Positions 46,053 through 56,342 of a stretch of DNA of 64,000 nucleotides are shown here, piece after piece. The notes under the pieces were generated by a model that did not search any database, was not told where the DNA came from, and worked only from the letters and a program-made list of their open reading frames with translations. Each line of letters starts with the position of its first letter. Positions within the stretch are counted from its first letter, which is position 1. The stretch comes from Nectonema munidae (lineage: Eukaryota > Nematomorpha > Nectonematoida > Nectonematidae): positions 62,001-126,000 of the forward strand of contig JAUIRK010000312.1 of the NCBI GenBank assembly GCA_030549495.1, given 5' to 3'. The translations under genes and the position numbers were made by a program.

Positions 46053-46476
46053 GAAAAAAGGCGAAAAGCGTCTATTGGACTAATTACCCACCTCTTTATT
46101 ATACACTGCGCGAATTCTTTTTGTCGATCAAGATGAAGATTTATTTATTTCGTTATAAAGTTAGTGATATTTTAAAATGCATTCTTCCAGTATGCATAGC
46201 CCAGGTGTTTCAGAAAAAAGACAAGCTTATTCAATCAACCTTTATCACACAGACTTTTTCCAATCCTTTGATATGTCAGTCAGCTGTATTGAAGTATTTG
46301 ATAACACGGAACAAGCGATATCTTGTTAGAACTCTCAGGACTGAGTAAAATAATTACTTTCCCTGTGGTAGATTTTCCGGTATTAGCGTTGAACCTACTG
46401 GATCTAATTAAGCTTCCAGATAATTTGAATCTCCAATTAGCTCAAGATATTAGCAACCAATTTATAAAAACATTCA

Positions 46477-47337
46477 TTGCATCTTTCTACTCCCATTTTA
46501 AACACCTCCCAAAAATGCATTATGGACAAAACACTCACACCGTACATCACTCTTGGATCACTAGAGGCAAAATCAACGAAGCCTCATTCTCACAGATTCC
46601 CTTCTTTCTTTGACACTATCTCACTCGAACAAAATTTCTTGTACGACTACTCAGTCGACCAGGCTGAGCCTCTTTTAGACAAAGCTATAATCCCATCTTC
46701 AGTTAATTGGATAAATGAATTCGACAAGCGTGAATTTAGAAACATTCATCAGAGTCGTCCTTCAAAGAGAGTGTTGTTAGAGGTTTTACAAATAACTCCA
46801 AAATCTGTGAAAAGAATTCTCGAATCTATTACGGAAAATTCGATTGGTCAACGATTGCATCTACGCCCTCGTGTTCAAAGAGCGAGAGCTCAAGCGCTTG
46901 AATGCAAGGGGTTTTGTAAGACAACGTATAAACACCGTCTCTTCCAGGTGTCCACCGAGCTAAACCTATCATCAAGCATTCTTCCACTCTTCATGAATCA
47001 ATCCATGACGACGGATTTCCTGACCACGTTAAAGAACCTCACTAGATTGAACGCTGCCTTTACACCCAGTTCGATCAGTCAAAGCTATTTTATATCCTTT
47101 GACTGGTCAAACTGGTGTTTATCCATTTCTCCAGAAATCACAAATCCTACCTTCCAAGAATTCGACAACCTTTTCGCACTCGAGAGAGTTTACACGTCAA
47201 GTCATGTACTTCCAATCATTTCAAAGATGACAATAGTAAATAAGTTTTTCCCTCCTCGGAGTCTTTCTGACCAGGATCTTGTTCTTTACCCTTTTGGCCA
47301 TCGCTCTTCACCATCATGGTTTGAAGGCATGCGCTAA
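46477..47337 (+). pseudogene. L: L pseudogene, polymerase core up to motif B
   Basis: The longest open stretch of the viral insert, 286 codons. Around 46,910-46,960 it has the Lys/Arg-rich pre-motif region typical of L. Motif A (DWSNW) starts at 47,101. Motif B (SWFEGMR) ends at an in-frame TAA at 47,335-47,337. After the stop a few residues typical of the end of motif B continue in the same frame, then the reading moves to another frame that carries GDNQ. The first 140 bases overlap a different frame (46,323-46,613) that holds better N-terminal L-like sequence, so a frame shift lies near 46,600. Confidence 0.9.
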
Positions 47338-47339
47338 AA

Positions 47340-47507
47340 GGGGTGGACGTTGCTAACATCGCCTTTCTGGATCTTCTCCTCTATCAAGAAAGCTTCAACG
47401 GGCAGATCCTGGGTCAGGGAGACAACCAGGTGGTTGTGCTCCCTCTGGCTCAAGCTAGATTGAAGAATGTTCCCTCGGACATCAAGAAATTTTATCTGAA
47501 TTTATAG
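47340..47507 (+). pseudogene. L: L pseudogene, motif C (GDNQ) segment
   Basis: In a frame different from the preceding fragment, this stretch reads into GQGDNQVV, with GDNQ at 47,418-47,429. GDNQ is the catalytic motif C of mononegaviral polymerases and is the single most diagnostic residue string in the window. It closes with a stop at 47,505-47,507, and the reading resumes in another frame near 47,546. Confidence 0.95.
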
Positions 47508-47545
47508 ACAAGCTTCACATTTTATGTTCACAAGTTGGGTTAAAG

Positions 47546-47911
47546 TTGAAACCCAACGAAACCTGGAACAGCTCATTCCTCTCTGAGTATGGCAAATCGT
47601 TCTATTATCAAGGCGCGCAATTCTCAAATGCTCTAAAGAGGGCAGGGCGGGGTCTTTCCTTGCCAAATGATTTGTTTTCAACGATTAATAATATCGTAGG
47701 CTCAATACACTCTAATGGGAGTGCCATTAGAGTAAAATCTCTTTTCCTTAGTCTTATCACACGACTCTCCGTTGACAGAGACTACGAAACCATTCGTAAC
47801 CTATGCACTGTGCCGAAACAGTTCAGAATGAAATGCTCCTCAACCTCTTTTCCGAAGAGGTATATCGGTCAGAGGAACTTCTCTTGGAGTCACCGTATAA
47901 TGCGAGATTAA
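47546..47911 (+). pseudogene. L: L pseudogene, post-motif C region
   Basis: A 121-codon frame beginning KPNETWNSS and followed by EYGKSFYYQG and ALKRAGRGL, a pattern typical of the region after motif C in L proteins. It overlaps a second frame (47,803-48,021) that holds the continuation, so a frame shift lies around 47,800-47,830. Confidence 0.85.
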
Positions 47912-48212
47912 CAAACAAGATCTTTACGCTCCCAAACTGCGCCCTGATCGAGAATATGCTCTCGAATTTAACTCATCTTCCTCGGTCAGGGTGCTGTTGT
48001 CGACGAGCAGTAATCAAATGAACGTTTCTTCATTTATAAAATAGATAGCGGAATATGATATTATGTCAATATCGGATTCAAAAGAATTATCCAACCAAGA
48101 AAAACTCAACAAGTTGAAGCCTTTCTTAGATTATGATAGAGTCAAATGTAGTTATCTTGTGGCCGACAATATGAGGAAAGCGTCGTGAAGCAAACGCATC
48201 AACGGCGTCACC

Positions 48213-48728
48213 ATGGCTGCATTCCCCAATCAAACAAAGCTTCATCTTAAACCTCCTGCAGATTTCGACTGCACTAAATGCATTTTGATTGATATCTCAT
48301 CTCATCATCAAAAACTCGTAACTCAAGGACCTTTCGTCCCATATGTCGGGTCACGCACAAACCTGAAGTATAAGTCAGGGGCCTTGGAGTTAATCTCCAC
48401 AGATCGCAGTATCCATAACCTTCAGGATCTGTTAACTTTATGGGTCAAAAATCAAAATCTGCTTATACAGTCCAATCCGGATATTCCGAACATTACCCGT
48501 CTCCTGGAAGTTTTGATATCTGAGAAAACATATACCAGTCTGAACAAATTAGTGCTACTAACCGGGCGTATTATAGTGGGTTCATTGACGTATAGACTCA
48601 ATGACCCGTTAAGTATGTTTACTTGCGCCATTAATGGACTCACGAATTTTAATTCGCATTGTGCTGTGACAACAGATAGCTTGCTTGCCTACTCAAAAGG
48701 AGGAGCAAACTTTGCTATCTGTTTTTAG
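48213..48728 (+). pseudogene. L: L pseudogene, capping (PRNTase) region
   Basis: A 171-codon frame with PYVGSRT (GSRT at 48,348-48,359), the conserved GxxT-type motif of the polyribonucleotidyltransferase domain. Further on it reads GSLTYRLNDP. In the family a His-Arg pair is expected at about this place, and here the codons at 48,591-48,596 give Tyr-Arg. That comparison is from memory of the family and needs an alignment. About 190 bases between this frame and the previous one are too broken to place. Confidence 0.8.
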
Positions 48729-49033
48729 AGCACAATGCTGAATTCCCTCAAAAGCTCAGAGACTATTTATTCGATCACACCAAATCTGAAAATCAAACCA
48801 GTTCTAGAATTTACTTGTGTACACTGTACTCCCATCGTCGACACCCCTACTCACCCAACTTACAAACCTATAGAGACTTTTCCAAAAATCAACGAATTAT
48901 ACGTTCAAAGTTAGTGGCACTGCTTTCTCATAAGAATCGAACCCGGCACATTTAATCAATGCGTATTACGCTTACAAGTGGCATAATTTTTGTCGCAATA
49001 AAAGTTCGTTTGTAGAAGCTATGTCCACAGAGG

Positions 49034-49470
49034 ATGAGGAGTTTACCAAAAAAACCCACCTTCGTGGACGTTAGAACATTCAAACATCGCTCTTTCGCCA
49101 TACTACTCAAGTATCTGATTTTCAAGATGTATATCGATCGAAACTATGATGTGATGATAACCAAGAACGATTTGTGTACTCTCATCTCACAACCTTGGTA
49201 TAGAGACAAGCTTAGCATATTACTCACATGTCTCACCCGTTACGCGTCATTCCCTTCACTACAAAGCAAAACTCCTTCTTTAGAAAGATCGGATCTGATA
49301 AATCACACCTCTTATATAGCTTTTTATCCAACCCGTACTCCTATTTAAGCTATTGCATGAACGTTCCAAATCTTGCTGAACTCCAAACAATTTGTGTCTT
49401 CTACGGTAATCCTTCGATTCTCAAGAGACTTCCGCTGGACAGCGAATTACTGTTTCACATAAAGACATAA
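49034..49470 (+). pseudogene. L: L pseudogene, connector and C-terminal traces
   Basis: Two overlapping frames (49,034-49,348 and 49,228-49,470) read through PTFVDVRTFKHRS, LISQPWYRDKLSILLTCL and further hydrophobic-polar sequence in the style of the region downstream of the capping domain. A third frame (49,546-49,731) may be near the methyltransferase region, but I see no GxGxG SAM-binding motif. Beyond about 49,900 the sequence quality collapses. Confidence 0.6.
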
Positions 49471-49900
49471 AATTGGGACAACATTTCCTCATGTTAGAAC
49501 AAATCTGTTTTCCTGTCAGAAAGTTGTGAATGTCTTCTACCTTCTTTGACAGGTGTCAGTCACTCGAAATCACGCGAGAATAGATATTCTACTGGAAATT
49601 CAAAAATTGTGTTGTACGACCCTGAAGTGTTTATCGTGATTGCAACTTCATACTCACATATAGTGGCATTCGAACTGTATCACTCGCTACCTACTTCGAC
49701 AAATTTCATTTGGATAGATAAGGACTTTTAGGGTACTGGACAGCGTTGCCAACTTCTCGACAACGCCTACCTGCCAATACACTAATCATTTCCTCAGGAG
49801 CCACCTGACTCTCGGGATATTTGATGCTACTCTAAACTCGATGCTTACAATCACTCCAAAAATATAATTCAGAGATGAACGTCATGTTCATTCAGAAGCT

Positions 49901-50305
49901 TTTGACTTTTCAGAAAACCATTTCTTTTCTTATTTCGGAACCCCCCGGCTCCGATATCCTTTTTGATTTTCTCCCTTGGAGGGCAACTTTTTGGGTTGTT
50001 TTTGGTTGTCGGTCCCTCCCTTTTTGGGGGCTGGGTTGAGTTTGGGGGGTGGGGTAAAAATTTTTCGCTCTATTTTAAAAAATAAAATAAAAAAAGCAGG
50101 GGGGTTTTTTTTTTTTTTTTGTTGGTTTATTTACCAATCAAAAAATTCTTTTGACTTAAAAACATTTTACATTCTTGTCAATCCTCAATAATTTGGAAAC
50201 CCTCCTTTTCCGAAAAAAAAAAAAGGGACCCCCTTTTTTAAAAGGAATTTTTTTATTCCGAAACTTCAGTAACCGGAAATTTTTTTTGCATATAACTTAT
50301 TTACT
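49901..50305. other. Homopolymer-inflated stretch, possible poor consensus
   Basis: Almost every base occurs in a run: CCCCCC, GGGGGG, TTTTTGGGTTGTTTTTGG, a T run of about 18 at 50,106, and A runs of 12. The texture differs from both the viral insert and the ordinary AT-rich DNA. It may be a continuation of the viral insert or of a repeat read with homopolymer errors. The small frame at 49,976-50,191 is a by-product of the runs. Confidence 0.5.
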
Positions 50306-50443
50306 TTAACCCATTTACGACCAATGTTTCTATTTTGGAACATAAGTAATTTCATCTTCGTCTGCTTTTTTCAATGACTTTGAATATAAATCGTCTGCGT
50401 TTTTTTAGTTATCGTCTGCTTTGCTTGGTCTTAAATGGGTTAA
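50306..50443. mobile_element. piggyBac-type MITE (138 bp), inverted copy
   Basis: TTAA lies at 50,306-50,309 and 50,440-50,443. Ends are CCCATTTACGACCAA and, in reverse complement, CCCATTTAAGACCAA. It is the reverse complement of 9,647-9,784 with hardly any visible differences and the same length. Confidence 0.9.
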
Positions 50444-50990
50444 TACAAAAATGGCGAAATTTTATGTTTGAAATTTTTTTTTATCGATTTGTGCTCTTTC
50501 AAACTTTTGTTTCTGAATTTAGTTTTAACAAGTTCTAAAAAGGTTTTTGTGTTTCTTTAAAAAAATTTATTTTAAATTTTTTGAGTTGATTTTTTTTTTT
50601 AATTATTCATAAATTTTTATTTAGACCTTATCAATTTCTCATTTTTAAATTTATTTTTAAGCTAGATTAAAAATAAAAGTTAGATTAAAAGTTCTATTCT
50701 CGAATTTCGAGTTCAAATTTTGCCTTTACGCTAAGTAGAGTGTTGCGTTCTTAAGTTAAAGAAATTTTTAAAATAGTTTAAATTTTTTCAGAAAGTATTC
50801 AAACATTTTTATTTAGATCTGAATACCTTTTAATTTTTGAATTTTTTTCTAGTTTTGAGTTTAATTGTATTTTTACGCTCAGTACAGTGTCACATTGTGA
50901 AGTAATAAAAAAATTTCAAAACAACTAATACCTTTTGCACTTTTTTACATTGATATTTTATTTAGAGTTTTAATTTGGAATTTTAAAATC
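50444..50990. other. AT-rich leader of the Tigger-like element
   Basis: Low-complexity T-rich sequence. Two stretches with TTTACGCTAAGTAGAGTGT (about 50,726-50,744) and TTTTACGCTCAGTACAGTGT (about 50,871-50,890) form an imperfect direct repeat about 145 bp apart. They could be subterminal repeats of the downstream transposon. I could not find its terminal inverted repeat. Confidence 0.4.
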
Positions 50991-52708
50991 ATGGATAAAA
51001 GCAAAAAAAGACCAAGAGTTGAAATACCTTTGAAAGTCAAAAAGGAAATATGCTTAAAAAAATGCCAGCCCCAAATCTACAATTTGTGAGGTACAAAAAT
51101 TTGCTCTCAAGTTGTTCAGTATTACGATTGGAAAGTCCACTATTTGTGATATTTTAAAAGAAAAAAATAAATGGCTAAATACAGAAAATAATAATGTTAC
51201 AAGAATAACTAAAGCTTCACATTAAAAATTGGAAAACGCTTTGATTTTATGGATAAATGATATGACCGCTAGAAATGCCAGGATTAACGATGCTATAACA
51301 TTAGAAAAAGCTCACAATTTAGGTGAATTAATGAAAATTGAAAACTTTTCTTATTCCAATGGATGGCGGCTATATCGTTTTAAAAAAAGAAATAATCTTC
51401 AAAAATATTTAATCCACGGAGAAGCTAATGAAGTCAATTTAGATGAAGTGGATTTTCATAGAACAACCATTCGTAAAGTTTTACAAGATTACACTTTAGA
51501 CAATATATACAGTATTGATGAGACCAGTCTTTTTTATAAATTAAGTCCAAAGTATACTTTAGCGTCTGCTCCTGTGTCAGGCTTAAAAAACCAAAAGAAA
51601 GAATTACAATCGCGTTAGGATGTTGTAATGCTTCTGGAAATGACAAACTAAAACCCTACATTATCGGAAAGTACAAACGACCAAGATGTTTTGGCAAATT
51701 TTATGATACCCAAATTATTAATTATTTATTTTATTTGTAAAAAAATAAAAGTTTGTTTTTAGTTGAGCTGTCATATATCAATCAATTTTTTGACAGGTTT
51801 GGTTGATTTTATAAAAAAATAAAAAAACGGGTGTATATAAATAAAAAAATTTGGATAACCATTTAAACTAAACGTTTCTTTTTTCAGTTGAGCTGTTATA
51901 TATCAATCAATTTTTTGACAGGTTTGGTTGATTTTAAAAATAAATAAACGTAACCATCGTTTTCAGCACACTTGAAAATGGGCATATATGTGTAAAAAAA
52001 CTTTGTATAACCATTTAAACTAAAAGTTTCTTTTTTTAGTTTAGCTTTGATTGATTTTTATAAAAAAAAATAAATGTCACGATCAGATTCGCAATCAATC
52101 ATTTAGTAGGTTCACGCAAAAATTTTGTAAAAATTAGCAATCATTCAAGAAAAACGCAGAAGGGGGATTTAAATAGGCCGTCACTAATAGGGTTAAGAGA
52201 GTGCATAAGAATGGTCAAACATGTATGGGAAAACGTTTCTAAAACAACAATAATGGCATCTTTCAGGCACGCAAACATTGTAGCAGATTTAGATTCAGAG
52301 GACTCTCAATACCGAGATAATCATGAAGAATCTTTAACCGAGTTACATCAAGCAATGATATTGAAAGCTCCCGAAATTTACAAGAACCTCTTGAATACGT
52401 TGAAGTAGAAAACGAAGAACCTACTGCCTACACATATGATGATGATGATATTTTGAATATTATTAATGATGAAAGTAAAGATGAATCAGAAAACGGAGAA
52501 AAGATAGAAACTATAGATAAAAAAGATGCTCTATCATCAATAAACACGCTAATATTGTTTCTTTGAACAGCAAAATGGTCTCGAGAAAGAAACTTCTGAA
52601 AATAAAAAAGTTCTTAAAAATTTAGAATTTATGAAAAATTTAATTTTTGAAAGAAACCAAATTTTTTTGAAACAAAGCAATATTGAAAAGTATTTTAATA
52701 AAAACTAA
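50991..52708 (+). pseudogene. pogo/Tigger-type transposase, frameshifted
   Basis: From ATG at 50,991 the frame reads KKRPRVEIPLKVKKEICLK, the start of the CENP-B-type N-terminal helix-turn-helix, then shifts frame. The 51,229-51,618 frame covers the Tc5/CENP-B second DNA-binding domain (ENALILWINDMTARN) and reaches DDE_1 with YSIDETSLFYKL, whose Asp is the first catalytic residue. A shift at about 51,600 leads to GCCNASGNDKLKPY and IGKYKRPRCF. Then about 320 bp of tandem repeat replaces the middle of the catalytic domain. The C-terminus resumes at 52,200 (VKHVWENVSKTTIMASFRHA), followed by acidic and Asn/Lys-rich sequence to a stop at 52,706. The second and third catalytic residues are not visible. 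Confidence 0.85.
51761..52080 (+). repeat. Tandem repeat of about 125-150 bp, about 2.5 copies
   Basis: Copies start with AGTTGAGCTG at 51,761, AGTTGAGCTG at 51,886 and the degraded AGTTTAGCTTTG at 52,038. Each runs through ATATATCAATCAATTTTTTG, ACAGGTTTGGTTGATTTT and CCATTTAAACTAAA-GTTTCTTTTTT. It sits between the N-terminal and C-terminal halves of the Tigger-like pseudogene, so it either replaced or grew inside the catalytic region. Confidence 0.8.
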
Positions 52709-52777
52709 CTTTGCTATGTGTTCAATTTTTGTGGAGGGTGTTGGTATTTTTCTTGATAAGTCCCCATTTATTTTTGG

Positions 52778-53235
52778 GGTATCTGGTAAATTCATCGTAG
52801 CAACTTTATTTAGGTTACTTCATCGTAATGTTGATGCATCGTGATACAAAACATCGTTAGTATTTTCATATTTAAGTTTCTTTAATTGTGTAGTAATTAC
52901 ATTTTTATGTTGATGGATCTACTTTTACTTCATGTGGTGTCACAAGTTAATCTCACATTTTCACATGACGATGTAAAGGTAAAGGTACCGTGGGTGTGTT
53001 TTCATTGACAAGGCACTGATGTACCGCTTATGTCATACTATGAACAAATTAGCATCGACGAGGAATCGAACCCAGAACCTTCTGTGCGGAGTCCATCATC
53101 TCAGCCAATCTGCCATGCCACCCCGATGTAACTACTATACCATGAAAATACTTACAATGTTTTGTATCATGATGTATACCAAAAATTTCCACGATGAAGT
53201 TACCGCAAAGGAACTATCACGATAATATTTCAATC
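52778..53235. mobile_element. Foldback-like element, family of 19.7 kb, degraded
   Basis: The left end GGTATCTGGTAAATTCATCG closely matches the left end of 19,702-20,489. Arrays of TTCATCG/CATCGT motifs follow (52,790-52,860), with facing motifs on the right (CGATGTAACTAC, CACGATGAAGTTACCG, 53,124-53,200). The right terminus is too degraded to fix, and no target duplication is evident. A SINE lies inside it. Confidence 0.55.
52984..53124 (-). repeat. tRNA-derived SINE, family A, best-preserved copy
   Basis: On the minus strand the A box TGGCAGATTGG is at 53,115-53,105 and the B box GGGTTCGATTCC at 53,073-53,062, both close to the RNA polymerase III consensus. The D-arm-like TGGCTGAGATGATGGACTC recalls a Ser/Leu-type tRNA. 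The 140-bp unit, including the CATTGACAAGGCACTGAT tail on the plus strand, matches 5,701-5,855. Confidence 0.8.
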
Positions 53236-54069
53236 AACTATACACACGCACAAATCTTTAGGGACAGCTGACAGCAAAAAAGAAAAGACCCATAGCGTAC
53301 TATGTTTAAAGTAATTTTGAATATGTGAGCACCATTTTTTTGATAATTGCATCATTACTCTTAGGAAATATTCCCATAAGTCGTTTCAGATGTCAAGTAG
53401 ACAAATCCCATGTCAAATTTTAATTTTTAAGTATTAATAGATTTCATTATATTTAGTACAAATTTATTTTTAATTTAAATAAGATCTATCTACTTTTAGT
53501 TAAGATTTTATATAGATTACATATAATTTATTGATATTGCATGCTTTAATTTATTTTTAAAGGCCGATAGGACACATGTGTCGCAAAATTTAAAGTCAAT
53601 AAAATTTTCTCACCTCTGAAATGGAAACAGTTTTTCTTAAAATGTTATTCTATTAATTAGATTTATAAAGGTATAACTATCAATTTATTAGTTTTTTGAC
53701 AGTTTTTGTTGACCTAGTTAGAAACAAAATTTGGTATTTAAACTTTAAAAACATTTGTTCTCAAAACAGAACACGTTTTTACAGATATTTCTTATCCCTA
53801 ATTATGTGAAATGGTCTTACTTATAAATGAGAGTGACTTATAAGTAAAAAAAGAAAGGCTCGCTTGCTAAAATTTCATGTAAACATCTTGGGACATATGT
53901 GTCCAATATAGGCCTCAAAGGAACATTTTTTTCTGTAAACCACAAATATGATAAAAACCAATAAACTTACTATGTAACTTTTGAAACATATTTTGAGCAT
54001 TCATTTTGGAAAAGCTATGATTTTGTTTGTAATAAAAATTAGAAGAATATTTTCAAAGGTCCATCCTCT
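53236..54069. other. AT-rich DNA without recognised gene
   Basis: I see no identifiable feature. Two sites read GACACATGTGTC-like or GGACATATGTGTCC-like near-palindromes (about 53,569-53,582 and 53,890-53,905), which may be chance. Confidence 0.45.
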
Positions 54070-54430
54070 TGAGTAGGGGTTCCCAACGTGGGTGTCATCG
54101 CCCGTTAGCGGGCTTTTTAATTTCAATCGTTTAATATCAAATGGGCTATAATGAGGACTTTAGAAAAAAAAAATTTCTCCTAAATTTCACATATTTTTGA
54201 TGAATATTTTTTAGTATGAATTGTTGAACTTCATTTAATTTTAATTCTTGCTTTAGAATACTTACTATCTTGTCAAAATAAGAATTACTTTCTCCAATAA
54301 AATTTTTTGTTCATCTCTTTTGTAATTTATTTTATTTGTTCCCCTTTTCAAAACATTAATGGTGGATGGGCGATGAAAAAAATTAACAGTCAATTCGGCG
54401 TTAATCAGAAATAGGTTGGGAATCACGATT
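54070..54430. mobile_element. Possible hAT MITE, GGTTCCCAAC ends
   Basis: The left side AGGGGTTCCCAACGTGGG (54,076) and the right side, in reverse complement, GTGATTCCCAACC (about 54,413-54,425) face each other at a distance typical of hAT MITEs. The target duplication is not clear. The minus-strand frame at 54,265-54,498 straddles its right end and is not recognised. Confidence 0.45.
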
Positions 54431-54661
54431 TCTGATTTTAAATCTAATGAACAAGTAAATACATAATTGCTCATGAGGAATGTGTAGTAAAATCTCAAAG
54501 TTATTTTTCAGCCTTTCCCCATGCTTTGATATTGTAGAGTATTGCTGTGACTCTCAATCATTACTTGTCAAGTGATAGTGTGCATGTGCAACTGATAAAT
54601 CAAACAATTGGTTTTGTTTTCTCATGCACTTGATCAATATCATTTAGTATGCTTCATGCTA

Positions 54662-55085
54662 GTGTTTTTTTCCGAGGATCCCGTTCAATTTTTTAGCTCG
54701 AGAAAATTTCGAGCTCCCCCGGGAACGATATTAGAACCTCATTTCCTGAAAAAGTTTACATAAAATAAAAATAACTCTTCTGGCTTAAACTATTTTATTA
54801 TTACTACTATAATAAAATTGGAAATAGCTTTAAAAACAGTCCCATCAACATCCGTTGAGGCTGAAAGAGCTTTTTCGTCGGCCACACTTTTTTTCACAAA
54901 AATCAGAACACGACTATCATCGGAGAGTATTAATTGTTTATTTTTTTTGAAAAAGTATTACAGTAATAAAGATTGATTTTTTTTCTAATAAAATTTTTTT
55001 ATTTTCCACTATTAAGTTTGAGAACGAAAATTAAATATATGGAAAAAATTTCCAGGGAAACAAAAAATTCTCGGAAAATTTCATA
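54662..55085 (+). mobile_element. hAT element remnant
   Basis: The left side reads GTGTTTTTTTCCGAGGATCC, then GCTCGAGAAAATTTCGAGC, then CCCCCGGGAACG, similar in plan to the hAT left end at 36,477. The right side near 55,050-55,085 contains CCAGGGAAACAAAAAATTCTC, its probable inverted partner. Exact ends are not fixed. It carries a hAT dimerisation domain remnant. Confidence 0.55.
54820..54977 (+). pseudogene. hAT transposase dimerisation domain fragment
   Basis: About 50 codons read ALKTVPSTSVEAERAFSSA, then FFTKIRTRLSSESINCLFFLKKYY and a stop. This is a textbook hAT C-terminal dimerisation motif. It is close in sequence to the remnant at 36,860-36,960, so the two elements are probably from related families. 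No catalytic core remains. Confidence 0.85.
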
Positions 55086-55090
55086 TTCAA

Positions 55091-56250
55091 TCAATTTATG
55101 TTTTAAGTGTTTCTGCCTTTTTTCAATTTTTTAGCTTTAGAGGTAGCGTTGTACAATTTTAAAGAGTGTTTTAAATTGCCTTCTTTTCTTCTGAAATCGT
55201 ATTAATTTTATAAAGCCTAGTATCAGAAATTTTTTCGCTAAAGAAGATTGCATTGAGGAATGTTTGTTAGCTGACTCCAGTGATGTAGAAAGTTATGATG
55301 GGAAAGACTTTTTATATCAATAGTATATACAGATATTAAAACTATTCCAGCAAATAAGAGCACATTCAACCTGTCTTATCACAAACGACAAATATGTGTA
55401 GTGGAAGTTCAACTGTTTTCTAAACTAATATTATGAATCCCTATGTACTCATGTGACACATATGTAAAAAAAACATTATTTCAACAAGGATGTGAATAAT
55501 CACTTTATTTGATTTTCAAAACGTGAATGATAGATGGACCGAATGAAATGATAGGTTGGAGTGTGGTTTGGAAATACCTGTACTCATACATATATATTAC
55601 ATCCCTTACCAGGGAGGGCTAATTCTAGATGCGCATTAAAAAATAGACCAGGAGGGGTAAAATAACGAAAGAGGACGGGGTTCAAAAATTTATAAATTTT
55701 GGGAGATATCATTTATGTATGATCCCATATTAGACTTTAAGCAAAAAGAATATTCATTTTTTCTTAGTAATTACATAAGATTATTTTTATTCTTTTTTAA
55801 ACTCTTGTTAGTAAATGCTTTATTTACATAAAATGTCATGGAAAAATTGTTCAGTGTATATTTATAAATTGGTCAAAGATAAATTTCCTACAACCATACT
55901 CATCAACAGATCTTGCGTACCAACTGGATGGGAAGGGTAATGCATTGCTTGAATTGCAGTAAAATGTTTGAGGAAAAAAGTTACAGTAAAATTTAGAGCC
56001 CAGCAACTCGTCACCCTTCCCTTCCAGTTGGTAATCAAGATCTATTGAGCATAGTGATGGAAAATTTATCTTAGACAAATTTTCAATTAAGATTTTTTAC
56101 GATTTTTTATTGCCTTTTATACATTACACGATTTTCAACGACACAGCGTCACTTCATCTATTATTGATTAATTTCAAATTGATCAAAAATATAAAATATG
56201 CTAATAATATTTTTAAAAATATTTATTTCCTGCAAAACATATAAAATCAT
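55091..56250. other. AT-rich DNA without recognised gene
   Basis: A pair of near-inverted phrases (CTGGATGGGAAGGGTAA at 55,922 and CACCCTTCCCTTCCAG at 56,012) makes a weak hairpin within the 75-codon minus-strand frame at 55,851-56,078. I do not recognise a product. Confidence 0.45.
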
Positions 56251-56342
56251 AAATTATATAGTTAAAAAATTAAAAGATATTCTATAGTAAAAAAGATCTT
56301 TTTTACTATAGAATATCTTTTAATTTTTTAACTATATAATTT
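56251..56342. repeat. Perfect 92-bp palindrome
   Basis: The 46 bases at 56,251-56,296 are exactly the reverse complement of 56,297-56,342, with no spacer. The centre is AAAAAAGATCTTTTTT. Such a sequence can form a cruciform. The right arm is also the start of a tandem duplication. Confidence 0.95.

Larger units (their letters stand above)
46079..49900 (+). pseudogene. L: Endogenous Mononegavirales L polymerase gene (broken)
   Basis: This is an old copy of the large polymerase of a non-segmented negative-strand RNA virus, which in the virus combines RNA synthesis, cap addition and cap methylation. Fragments appear in the expected order on one strand: N-terminal region (46,121-46,620), polymerase core (46,620-47,911) with GDNQ at 47,418-47,429, capping region with GSRT at 48,348-48,359, connector-like region (49,034-49,470) and weak C-terminal traces (49,546-49,900). 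It is broken by at least six frame shifts and several stops. Spacing between motifs is shorter than in a complete L of about 2,000 residues, so internal deletions are likely. The family within the order cannot be decided by eye (rhabdo-, arto-, nyami- or related). Composition differs from the AT-rich flanks. Confidence 0.9.

Noticed and set aside
49976..50191. 71-codon frame with Gly/Trp/Phe runs
   Set aside because: It is produced by homopolymer runs in a stretch of doubtful consensus quality.
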